This document shows, in pieces, positions 1 to 5,204 of a DNA stretch of 5,204 nucleotides. Source of the stretch: an uncultured Phycisphaerales bacterium (GTDB lineage Bacteria; Planctomycetota; Phycisphaerae; WQYP01); contig CALCHA010000594.1 of assembly GCA_937901265.1 (NCBI GenBank), forward strand, positions 1 through 5,204, written 5' to 3'. The notes below the pieces were generated by a model that saw only the letters and a list, made by a program, of their open reading frames with translations, did no database searches and was not told the origin of the DNA. A program made the translations under genes and the position numbers. Position 1 is the first letter of the stretch. The number at the start of each line of letters is the position of its first letter.

Positions 1-795
1 GTCCCCCTCACCGCCGCCTTTTTCTCCGCCGCCGCATTGCTCTCCACGTTTCTTTACCTCCCCGAATCCCTCCCGGTTGAAAAGCGTATCGCCGCTCGGA
101 AGAGCGTCAAATCCGCCACCATCTTCCACGCGCTCGCCGACCGCCTCTTCATCATGCGCCACGCCCTCGCGCGGCCCATCGTCGGCGGCCTCATCGCCAT
201 GGCCTTCGTCAACGGTTTCGCCTTCGCCGGCATGGAACAAACGTTCTCCCTGCTCATTCAGGAACGCGCCAAACTCTCCGTCCAAGACGCTTCCGGTTCC
301 GCCGGCTATCTCTTCGGGGGCATCGGCATCATCATCGTCATCGTCCAGGGCGGCCTGATTCGGCGCCTCGTGCCCGCCGTCGGCGAAGCACCCCTGGTCA
401 TCATCGGCCCGCTCTTCATTGCCCTGGGGCTTTTCATCGTCGGCATCGCCGGCGTCTTCATTCCCGTCTGGCCCGGCCTGGTCGTGGGCTCCTGCCTCCT
501 CGCGCTGGGCTCCTCGCTCTTCAACCCCGCCATTCAGTCCCTCATCTCGCGCCACGCCAAGGCTGAGGAACAGGGCGAAGTCCTCGGTGCCTCCCAGGCC
601 ATGGCCTCCCTGGCACGTGCGGTCGGCCCCCTCCTCGCCGGTTTCCTCTTTTGGGCCGTCTCCAGCGGCACGCCCTACTACGTTTCGGCCGGTATCTGCC
701 TCGCGGTCGCCCTTTGGGCCCTCGCGATCCGCCCGCGCCTCGTGCCGCCCGCCCAGGCCGCACCGGCCGAAGCGCCCACCGCCACCGCTGGGTGA
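1..795 (+). CDS. MFS drug-efflux-type transporter, C-terminal half (5' end outside window)
   Basis: The reading frame is open from the first base and ends at TGA 793-795, so only the last 264 residues are present. Hydrophobic segments fit the end of TM6 (about residues 1-20), a charged central cytoplasmic loop (about 26-58) and TM7-TM12 (about 59-78, 101-122, 131-152, 158-180, 194-220, 224-243). This is the second half of a 12-helix major facilitator superfamily protein. The YLPESLP after TM6, the GYLFGGIG and QGGLIRRL of TM8 with its following loop, and the QGEVLGASQ...GPLLAG stretch entering TM11 resemble the TetA/DHA1 family of proton-coupled drug exporters. It would act in the cytoplasmic membrane; the substrate cannot be read from sequence. 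The tail after TM12 is rich in Ala and Pro and probably disordered. The next gene has its own promoter, so co-transcription is not required. MFS membership is firm; the drug-export subgroup is inferred. Confidence 0.88.
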   Translation, partial: VPLTAAFFSAAALLSTFLYLPESLPVEKRIAARKSVKSATIFHALADRLFIMRHALARPIVGGLIAMAFVNGFAFAGMEQTFSLLIQERAKLSVQDASGSAGYLFGGIGIIIVIVQGGLIRRLVPAVGEAPLVIIGPLFIALGLFIVGIAGVFIPVWPGLVVGSCLLALGSSLFNPAIQSLISRHAKAEEQGEVLGASQAMASLARAVGPLLAGFLFWAVSSGTPYYVSAGICLAVALWALAIRPRLVPPAQAAPAEAPTATAG

Positions 796-882
796 TTGTG
801 CCACCCGCATGCGGTCGGGAGGAGTGCCCCGGTTCACCTCAGCCAGCGAATCCTGCCGTGGATTTCCGGCCAAACTCTCCGC

Positions 883-912
883 TTGACCTTCCCCGGTACA
901 AGGGCCTATAAC
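883..912 (+). promoter_or_regulatory. Candidate sigma70-type promoter of the Mn superoxide dismutase gene
   Basis: TTGACC (883-888) and TATAAC (907-912) are separated by 18 bases, and each differs from the housekeeping consensus at one position. Transcription would start near 918-920, giving a leader of about 75 bases before the ATG at 993. The rest of the 796-992 gap shows only short weak inverted repeats. No clear operator for an oxidative-stress regulator was recognised. Confidence 0.6.
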
Positions 913-992
913 CAATTCCTCGGGTCCCGCAACGCGAAAATTCGCATGGCGGTGTCGCCCGCATCTCATCGTCCTTCTTTGGGGATACACTC

Positions 993-1640
993 ATGCCAGC
1001 CACGCTTCCGCCGTTGCCTTACGAACCCTCCGCCCTCGAACCCGTCATCGACACCGCCACCATGCAGATTCACCATGGCAAGCACCACCAGGCTTATGTG
1101 AACAACTTCAACAACGCCGTCGCCTCCAAGCCCGACCTCGCCGCCAAGTCCGCTGAAGACCTCATCAAGAACCTCACCACCCTGCCCGACGACATCCGCG
1201 CCGCGGTCCGCAACAACGGCGGCGGACACGTCAACCACTCTCTCTTCTGGACCATGCTCGCCCCCAAGTCGACCGGCGGCGGCGGCGAACCCTCCGGCGA
1301 GCTCGCTGACGCCATCAAATCCGCCTTCGGCTCCCTCGCTGACTTCAAAACCAAGTTCCAGGAAGCCGGCGGCAAACGCTTCGGCTCCGGCTGGGCCTGG
1401 CTCATCGTCAAGGATGGCAAGCTGGCCATCACTTCCACCGCCAACCAGGACAACCCGATCATGCCTGAATCCGTGCTGTCGCCCACCGGTGCCAGCGCCG
1501 GCAAGCCCGTCCTGGGCGTCGATGTCTGGGAGCACGCCTATTACCTCAAGCACCAGAACAAGCGCCCTGATTATTTGGCGGGCATCTGGGAAGTGATCAA
1601 CTGGAAGCGCGCTGCCGAACTCTTTGCGGCTGCAAAATAA
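993..1640 (+). CDS. sodA: Superoxide dismutase, Fe/Mn family, Mn-type residues
   Basis: This 215-residue protein converts superoxide to oxygen and hydrogen peroxide. Its length is close to the usual 200-215 of the family. The predicted metal ligands are all present: His27 (in IHHGKHH), His82 (in NHSLFW), Asp177 and His181 (in DVWEHAYY). The second-shell residues His31 and Tyr35 and the dimer-bridging Glu180 and Tyr184 are also there. Gly78, four residues before His82, together with Gln152 in TANQDNP is the Mn-type arrangement; classical FeSODs carry Gln at the first site. There is no signal peptide, so it should be cytoplasmic. The ATG at 993 is supported by GGGGA at 981-985 with a 7-base spacing, and by the family-typical N-terminus [13 protein letters not shown]. 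The loop between Gln152 and Asp177 is four residues longer than I recall for E. coli SodA. It is probably monocistronic, with a promoter at 883-912 and a hairpin terminator at 1670-1694. Family assignment is near certain; metal preference is inferred. Confidence 0.97.
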   Translation: MPATLPPLPYEPSALEPVIDTATMQIHHGKHHQAYVNNFNNAVASKPDLAAKSAEDLIKNLTTLPDDIRAAVRNNGGGHVNHSLFWTMLAPKSTGGGGEPSGELADAIKSAFGSLADFKTKFQEAGGKRFGSGWAWLIVKDGKLAITSTANQDNPIMPESVLSPTGASAGKPVLGVDVWEHAYYLKHQNKRPDYLAGIWEVINWKRAAELFAAAK

Positions 1641-1669
1641 CCCCCAGCCCCTCCCCTTCGAACCCCGAT

Positions 1670-1694
1670 GCGGCGGCCTCTCCGAGGCCGCCGC
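1670..1694. terminator. Hairpin between convergent genes, likely bidirectional terminator
   Basis: GCGGCGGCCTC (1670-1680) and GAGGCCGCCGC (1684-1694) form a perfect 11-bp stem with a TCC loop. It lies in the 55-base gap between the SOD stop (1640) and the stop of the minus-strand gene (1696-1698). On the plus strand it is followed by TTCATTT, a weak T-rich tail. There is no T tract on the minus-strand side, so intrinsic termination in that direction is less certain. Confidence 0.7.
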
Positions 1695-1695
1695 T

Positions 1696-2307
1696 TCATT
1701 TCCCCGCCGACTCCATCGCCACCTCATAACGCTGCCCGATTTTCATCCAATCCAGCGCACTGACCACGGCATCGACGTAGCTCGCTTTGTTCGCCCCGAA
1801 ATCATAGAAGTAGGCATGGCCATAAAGATCGATCGCCAGGATTGGCTGCGTGTTCCACACCGGAATTCCGTTCTGCGCCCCGGAGTAGTTGAACAGCCCG
1901 CCCTGGTCGCGGTCATACGCCGTCCACGCCCACCCGCGCCCCAGCAACGCCGATTGCTTCAAGTCCGCGACATATTGTGGAAAACTGCGAAAGTCCGCTT
2001 CAATGGCTTTGAGGAGGGGTCCCTCCGGGCCCGCGCCCTTGCCCCTCTGCATGCCTCCCAGGATTTCAAAATAGAGCTCGTGATTTTTGATCGCCCCCAG
2101 CGCATAGGTCAGGTCCACCTTCAGACTTTCACAGTCCGCCCCCGCATAATTGTCGGGGGAATGCTGCAGTGCCTCGCGCTTTTTTAAAAGCTCGTTGAAC
2201 TTCCGCACATACCCGGCATAGAGCCGCAGATGCTCCCGCATGTTGCGCTCGCTCAGGCTCTCCAGCCGCCCAAGGTGCTCAAATGACTTCGCCTCGATCG
2301 ACCGCAT
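1696..2307 (-). CDS. Divergent Fe/Mn superoxide dismutase family protein
   Basis: This 203-residue protein belongs to the Fe/Mn SOD family but is far from its neighbour at 993-1640. Predicted metal ligands are His26 (MREHLRLYAGYV), His76 (IKNHELYF), Asp160 and His164 (DLYGHAYF). Tyr33 probably corresponds to the active-site gateway Tyr, and GRGWAW (123-128) is the usual core motif. His26 to Tyr33 is one residue shorter than in classical SODs; I recall this spacing from a separate SOD branch with HxxLYxxYV. Aligned by eye, Ala72 and Gln145 sit at the two second-shell positions, a Mn-like pattern. The normally conserved Glu of DxWEH is Gly163, and the Trp is Tyr162. There is no signal peptide, so it is probably cytoplasmic. 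The start at 2307 is supported by AGGAG (complement of 2313-2317) five bases upstream. It is convergent with the first SOD. Fold membership is firm; catalytic activity is likely but not proven. Confidence 0.9.
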   Translation of the reverse strand: MRSIEAKSFEHLGRLESLSERNMREHLRLYAGYVRKFNELLKKREALQHSPDNYAGADCESLKVDLTYALGAIKNHELYFEILGGMQRGKGAGPEGPLLKAIEADFRSFPQYVADLKQSALLGRGWAWTAYDRDQGGLFNYSGAQNGIPVWNTQPILAIDLYGHAYFYDFGANKASYVDAVVSALDWMKIGQRYEVAMESAGK

Positions 2308-2335
2308 GCGTGCTCCTCATCCAACAGCGACGCGA

Positions 2336-2364
2336 AGTCTAGTTTCCCCGCTTGCCACCCGCAA
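2336..2364 (-). promoter_or_regulatory. Weak candidate promoter for the minus-strand SOD-like gene
   Basis: Read on the minus strand, TTGCGG (2364-2359) and TAGACT (2341-2336) are separated by 17 bases. A start site near 2330 would leave a leader of about 22 bases including the AGGAG site. The match to consensus is moderate, and chance occurrence is possible. Confidence 0.3.
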
Positions 2365-2365
2365 A

Positions 2366-2385
2366 CCCCGCCGCACGCGGCGGGG
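2366..2385. repeat. GC-rich inverted repeat (hairpin) in divergent region
   Basis: CCCCGCCGC (2366-2374) and GCGGCGGGG (2377-2385) are perfect complements around AC, so a realistic hairpin has 8 bp and a four-base loop. It lies just upstream of the candidate minus-strand -35 element. No T tract follows on the plus strand, so it does not look like a standard terminator. An operator or mRNA structure is possible. Confidence 0.55.
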
Positions 2386-2395
2386 GGGCGATTCC

Positions 2396-2409
2396 GCGGC
2401 GATCGCCGC
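2396..2409. repeat. Perfect 14-bp palindrome in divergent region
   Basis: GCGGCGATCGCCGC is a perfect palindrome centred on GATC, lying 11 bases beyond the previous inverted repeat and about 30 bases upstream of the pilB -35 candidate. Its symmetry and position between two divergent promoters fit a binding site for a dimeric regulator, but no regulator is known from this window. Confidence 0.5.
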
Positions 2410-2439
2410 AAAACTGCTTGAAGGTCCCCCTTTTCCGCC

Positions 2440-2469
2440 TTGACCCGCACTGCGCCCCCTCCGTAAGAT
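2440..2469 (+). promoter_or_regulatory. Candidate sigma70-type promoter of pilB (and pilT)
   Basis: TTGACC (2440-2445) and TAAGAT (2464-2469) are 18 bases apart. The -35 hexamer and spacer length are identical to the SOD promoter candidate at 883-912. Transcription from near 2476 would give a leader of about 135 bases before the ATG at 2612. No sigma54 -24/-12 element was seen, although many pilus genes use that type. Confidence 0.5.
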
Positions 2470-2602
2470 GATCCAGATGATGGCGTTTCCAGAGACCATG
2501 CGCGTCACCATTCCTGTCCAGTCCTGAATCCCTTTGCCGGCCGAGGGGCCTTCGCCCATTTGCCTGCGTCCCCCCTCCGGGTTAGTCCGGCGACCGCGAA
2601 AC

Positions 2603-2606
2603 GAGG
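2603..2606 (+). promoter_or_regulatory. Ribosome binding site deciding the pilB start
   Basis: GAGG lies five bases upstream of the ATG at 2612. The frame stays open upstream to a TTG at 2534, but that start would add 26 Pro/Arg-rich residues unlike the family and has no comparable ribosome binding site. The ATG at 2612 is therefore preferred. Confidence 0.7.
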
Positions 2607-2611
2607 TATCT

Positions 2612-4345
2612 ATGGCGCGTAAACGCAGTGAAATCACCGAAATCCTCCGCGAAATGGGCGCTCTCAAGCCCGCCGATGCCCAGAAGGCGACCGACGAAGC
2701 CGCCAAGACCCGCAAGCCCCTTCATGAAGTGCTGCTCGATCTCAAACTTGCTTCGGAAGAGGACGTCACCAAGGCCTTGGCCATGCAGTATGACATGGAG
2801 TACATCGACCTCGACAAAAACGCCCTGGCCGTCTCCAGCGTCGGCCTCATCCCCCCCGATCTCATACGCAAACACATGGTTCTCCCCCTCGACAAACGGG
2901 ACGGCGTTCTGCGCATCGTGATCGGCGACCCCACGGACATCGACACCATCGACGCCCTCAAGTTCCGCCTCAACACCAAAATCGAAACCTGCCTCGCCGT
3001 CAAAAGCAAAATCAAGCACCAGATCGACCGTATGTTCTCCGCGGAAAAGGCCTCCATCGACGAAGCCGTCCGCCGCGCCAGCTCCATCGATCGTGGGGCC
3101 TCCATGGACCGCGGCTCGTCCATCGACCGCGGCACCTCGATCGACGTGAAATCCCTCGGGGACGACGCCCCGATCGTCAAACTCGTCAGCGCCATCATTA
3201 CGGAAGCCGTCAAATCCCGCGCTTCGGACATTCACCTTGAACCCATGAAGGACCGCGTCCGCGTCCGCTACCGCATCGACGGCGTCTGCGTTGAACGCGA
3301 CAACATCCCCAAGCGCATGCAGGCCCCCGTCACCGCCCGCCTGAAGATCATGGCCGGCATGGATATCGCCGAAAAACGCCTCCCCCAGGATGGCCGCATC
3401 AAAATGCCCATCGATGAGACCAACATCGACTTCCGCGTCTCGATGCTCCCGGGCTATCACGGCGAATCCTGCGTCCTGCGTATTCTTCGCCCCGACAACG
3501 TCAAAATCGGCGTCCAGGCCATGGGCTTTGAAGAGGAAGACTACAACAAGTTCAAACGCATCATCTCCCGCCCCAACGGCATCTTCCTGGTCACCGGTCC
3601 GACCGGCTCGGGAAAAACCACGACCCTTTACGGGGCGCTCCAGGAACTCAACAAGCCCGACCGCAAAATCATCACCGCGGAAGACCCCGTCGAATACAAT
3701 TTCCCCGGCATCAACCAATGCCAGGTTCGCGAGCAGATCGGCCTCACTTTCGCCAAAATCCTCCGCTCCATGCTCCGTCAGGCCCCCAACATCATCCTCG
3801 TCGGTGAAATCCGCGACCTCGAAGTCGCCGAAGTCGCCATCCAGGCCGCCCTTACGGGCCACTTGGTTTTCTCCACCCTGCACACCAACGATGCCCCCTC
3901 GGCCATCACCCGTCTGATCGACATGGGCGTCAAGCCCTTCCTCGTCGCCTCTTCCATTCAGGCCGTCATGGCGCAGCGCCTCATCCGCATTCTCTGCGAA
4001 AAGTGCAAAGCCCCGGACCCGGAACCCGACCGCAAGTTCCTCTCCATCCTGGGCATCACCGACCGCGAACTGCAGGGCCGCACCCTCTACAAACCCGTCG
4101 GCTGCGCCAACTGCAACGGCACCGGCTACCGTGGCCGCAAGGGCATCTTCGAAATGATGACCATGAACAACGAGGTGCGCGAACTCGCGTTCAAGCGCGC
4201 CCCCTCCAACCTCATCCGAAAGGCCGCCAGGGCCTCCGGCATGAAGGGCCTCCTCGACGACGGCAAAACCAAGATCCTCAACGGCGTCACCACGGCCGCG
4301 GAAATCGCCCGCGTGACCCAGGCCGAAGGCATCGTGGCCGACTGA
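2612..4345 (+). CDS. pilB: Type IV pilus assembly / type II secretion ATPase, PilB/GspE family
   Basis: This 577-residue hexameric ATPase powers pilin polymerisation from the cytoplasmic side of the inner membrane. An N-terminal MshEN-like domain (about 35-145) is followed by a repeat-bearing linker (about 147-180). The PAS-like N2 domain comes next, with RASDIHLEP (203-211), RYRIDG (219-224) and KRLPQDGR (255-262). The core ATPase has Walker A GPTGSGKT (329-336, Lys335), Asp box AEDPVEY (356-362), Walker B ILVGEIRD (395-402, Glu399) and His box TGHLVFSTLHT (415-425). A tetracysteine zinc site, Cys462/465 and Cys498/501, is typical of assembly-type ATPases and absent from PilT. The neighbouring pilT favours PilB over GspE, but the families cannot be separated by sequence alone. 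In the N-domain the RLG of the c-di-GMP-binding MshEN motif reads PLH, so nucleotide sensing is doubtful. All catalytic motifs are intact. A promoter at 2440-2469 would transcribe it, probably together with pilT. Confidence 0.95.
   Translation: MARKRSEITEILREMGALKPADAQKATDEAAKTRKPLHEVLLDLKLASEEDVTKALAMQYDMEYIDLDKNALAVSSVGLIPPDLIRKHMVLPLDKRDGVLRIVIGDPTDIDTIDALKFRLNTKIETCLAVKSKIKHQIDRMFSAEKASIDEAVRRASSIDRGASMDRGSSIDRGTSIDVKSLGDDAPIVKLVSAIITEAVKSRASDIHLEPMKDRVRVRYRIDGVCVERDNIPKRMQAPVTARLKIMAGMDIAEKRLPQDGRIKMPIDETNIDFRVSMLPGYHGESCVLRILRPDNVKIGVQAMGFEEEDYNKFKRIISRPNGIFLVTGPTGSGKTTTLYGALQELNKPDRKIITAEDPVEYNFPGINQCQVREQIGLTFAKILRSMLRQAPNIILVGEIRDLEVAEVAIQAALTGHLVFSTLHTNDAPSAITRLIDMGVKPFLVASSIQAVMAQRLIRILCEKCKAPDPEPDRKFLSILGITDRELQGRTLYKPVGCANCNGTGYRGRKGIFEMMTMNNEVRELAFKRAPSNLIRKAARASGMKGLLDDGKTKILNGVTTAAEIARVTQAEGIVAD
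3080..3145 (+). repeat. Tandem 18-bp repeat encoding [S/A/T]S[I/M]DRG in PilB linker
   Basis: Residues 157-178 of PilB read SSIDRG, ASMDRG, SSIDRG, TSID, about 3.7 copies of an 18-base unit. A related ASID lies just before, at 147-150. The copies differ at synonymous and some first and second positions, so the repeat is not freshly duplicated. It falls in the linker between the MshEN-like and N2 domains, where length can vary without harming the ATPase core. Confidence 0.85.
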
Positions 4346-4419
4346 TCTCCCTTCCCGCTGGTTGAACCCCGGCGGCCCCCGGCGTGTGTGGAACGACTTA
4401 CTCTTTGGGCGGTATTAGC
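4346..4419 (+). other. pilB-pilT intergenic gap
   Basis: The 74 bases hold no convincing promoter and no stable terminator-like hairpin with a T tract, which favours co-transcription of pilB and pilT. The only ribosome-binding candidate is the G-rich GGGCGG at 4407-4412, seven bases before the pilT ATG; it is a weak match. Confidence 0.5.
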
Positions 4420-5204
4420 ATGTCCTCGCTGCAAATCGACCGGCTTCTCGAAACCACCATCAAAAAAGGTGCCTCTGACCTCCATATCTCCGTCGGACGG
4501 CCCCCCGTCCTGCGCCTCCACGGCGGCCTCCGCGACCTCGCCACCAAGGTCCTCGAGCCCGACGATACTGTCGCCCTCATGAAGGCCATCACCCCCGACC
4601 GCTCCCAGCAGGAACTCCAGGAAATGGGCTCCTGCGACTTCGGTTTCGCCTTCTCCACCTCCGATGGGGCCACCCGCGCACGCTTCCGTGTTTCCGTCTT
4701 CCGACAAAAAGGAAACATCGGCATCGTCATGCGCAAAATCCCCTACAAGCTCCTCACCTTTGAACAGATCGGCCTGCCCAGCGCCGTTGAAGAACTCTGC
4801 CGCCGACCCCGCGGCATGTTCCTCGTCACCGGTCCCACCGGCTCGGGCAAAACCACCACCCTCGCCTCCATGATCAACTACATCAACATGAACTTCGAAC
4901 GGCACATCATCACCGCCGAAGACCCCCTCGAGTATTATCACGAACACAAAAAATCGATCATCACCCAGCGCGAAATCGGCGGCGACGTTCCCACCTTCTC
5001 CGAAGCCCTCCGCCGCGCCCTGCGGCAGGACCCCGACGTCATTCTCGTTGGTGAAATGCGCGACCTTGAAACCATCGCCGCTGCCATTCAGGCCGCTGAA
5101 ACCGGCCACTTGGTCTTCGGCACCCTGCACACCACCGGGGCCGCCGGCACCATCAACCGCATCATCGACGCCTTCCCCACCGACCAGCAGGAACAGGTCC
5201 GCGT
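4420..5204 (+). CDS. pilT: Type IV pilus retraction ATPase PilT (3' end outside window)
   Basis: The first 261 residues of an expected roughly 340-380 are present; the frame is open to the window end. PilT is the hexameric ATPase that depolymerises the pilus for retraction and twitching motility. The N-terminal PAS-like domain begins with [10 protein letters not shown] (15-24), typical of PilT. The core has Walker A GPTGSGKT (138-145, Lys144), Asp box [11 protein letters not shown] (166-176), Walker B ILVGEMRD (208-215, Glu212) and His box [11 protein letters not shown] (228-238). It then runs into the PilT-like [20 protein letters not shown] rather than GEIRD, and the absence of an MshEN domain and a tetracysteine site, set it apart from the upstream PilB. 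The ATG at 4420 was chosen because it gives the usual short lead into GASDLH; its ribosome site is weak. A GTG at 4384 in the same frame is a less likely alternative. The C-terminal AIRNLIRE retraction motif, if present, lies outside the window. Confidence 0.95.
   Translation, partial: MSSLQIDRLLETTIKKGASDLHISVGRPPVLRLHGGLRDLATKVLEPDDTVALMKAITPDRSQQELQEMGSCDFGFAFSTSDGATRARFRVSVFRQKGNIGIVMRKIPYKLLTFEQIGLPSAVEELCRRPRGMFLVTGPTGSGKTTTLASMINYINMNFERHIITAEDPLEYYHEHKKSIITQREIGGDVPTFSEALRRALRQDPDVILVGEMRDLETIAAAIQAAETGHLVFGTLHTTGAAGTINRIIDAFPTDQQEQVR

Larger units (their letters stand above)
2308..2611. other. Divergent intergenic region between SOD-like gene and pilB
   Basis: These 304 bases separate the 5' ends of the minus-strand SOD-like gene and plus-strand pilB. 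They hold the SOD-like gene's ribosome binding site (2313-2317), a weak minus-strand promoter candidate (2336-2364), two GC-rich inverted repeats (2366-2385 and 2396-2409), a plus-strand promoter candidate (2440-2469) and the pilB leader. No convincing conserved gene is present; a 19-codon open frame at 2468-2527 has no ribosome binding site. Confidence 0.7.

Noticed and set aside
790..814. Short hairpin over the MFS stop (GGGTG/CACCC) and 10-bp palindrome CCGCATGCGG
   Set aside because: The stems are short, are mutually overlapping alternatives and have no following T tract. They are too weak to call as a terminator.
419..886. Plus-strand open frame of 155 codons overlapping the MFS gene in another frame
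   Set aside because: It has Pro/Ser/Arg-rich shadow composition and overlaps a frame with clear transmembrane helices.
934..959. Small inverted repeats GCGAA/TTCGC and GGCG/CGCC in the SOD leader
   Set aside because: The stems are only 4-5 bp, with very small loops in GC-rich sequence, and are expected by chance; no riboswitch or regulator-site architecture is recognisable.
1275..1302. Glycine-rich stretch in the Mn-type SOD ([11 protein letters not shown])
   Set aside because: Similar Gly-rich loops are common at this position in bacterial Mn/Fe SODs, so it is not an unusual insertion.
966..1727. Minus-strand open frame of 253 codons opposite the Mn-type SOD
   Set aside because: It is antisense to a clear SOD gene, has Gly/Val/Glu-rich shadow composition and crosses the terminator hairpin.
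1624..2187. Plus-strand open frame of 187 codons opposite the divergent SOD
   Set aside because: The minus-strand frame has the SOD metal ligands and a good ribosome binding site; the plus-strand product matches nothing I recognise.
2534..2611. Upstream TTG start extending PilB by 26 residues
   Set aside because: The extension is Pro/Arg-rich and unlike the family N-terminus, while the ATG at 2612 has GAGG at proper spacing.
2582..3883. Long minus-strand open frame of 433 codons opposite pilB
   Set aside because: It is a by-product of heavy C use at third codon positions, which removes stops on the opposite strand. Its product is a low-complexity Gly/Asp/Val/Phe-rich string, and pilB on the plus strand has every catalytic motif.
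4126..5130. Minus-strand open frame of 334 codons opposite pilT and the end of pilB, with a start resembling the 433-codon antisense frame
   Set aside because: The resemblance between the two antisense frames follows from the homology of the PilB and PilT cores on the plus strand. It is not an independent gene family.

Overview
The window is a GC-rich stretch of a bacterial chromosome. Codons end very often in C (gcc, ctc, atc, ttc), and all genes share this style, so nothing looks recently imported. The two pilus ATPases resemble what I remember of Planctomycetota (PVC-group) proteins. That placement is a recollection of family resemblance, not a search result, and should be treated as tentative.

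Layout from left to right. Positions 1-795 hold the C-terminal half of a major facilitator superfamily (MFS) exporter whose start lies outside the window. A 197-base gap carries a good sigma70-like promoter (883-912) for a canonical Mn-type superoxide dismutase (SOD; 993-1640, +). A perfect 11-bp hairpin (1670-1694) separates this gene from a convergent gene on the minus strand (2307-1696), which encodes a second, divergent member of the Fe/Mn SOD family. A 304-base divergent intergenic region (2308-2611) contains two strong GC-rich inverted repeats and a candidate promoter for each strand. Next come a complete PilB/GspE-type assembly ATPase (2612-4345, +) and, 74 bases further on, a PilT-type retraction ATPase (4420 to beyond the window end, +).

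Functionally there are two themes. One is oxidative-stress defence by two SOD-fold enzymes arranged tail to tail. The other is the start of a type IV pilus motor operon in which PilB drives pilus extension and PilT drives retraction. The MFS gene has no evident functional link to either.

I see no CRISPR array, tRNA, rRNA, insertion sequence or phage gene, and no clear sign of an undescribed multi-gene system. The points most worth a second look are the divergent SOD, which has Gly in place of the usual Glu in the DxWEH motif; the tandem hexapeptide repeat in the PilB linker; the paired promoters with an identical -35 and spacer; and the hairpin cluster between the divergent genes.
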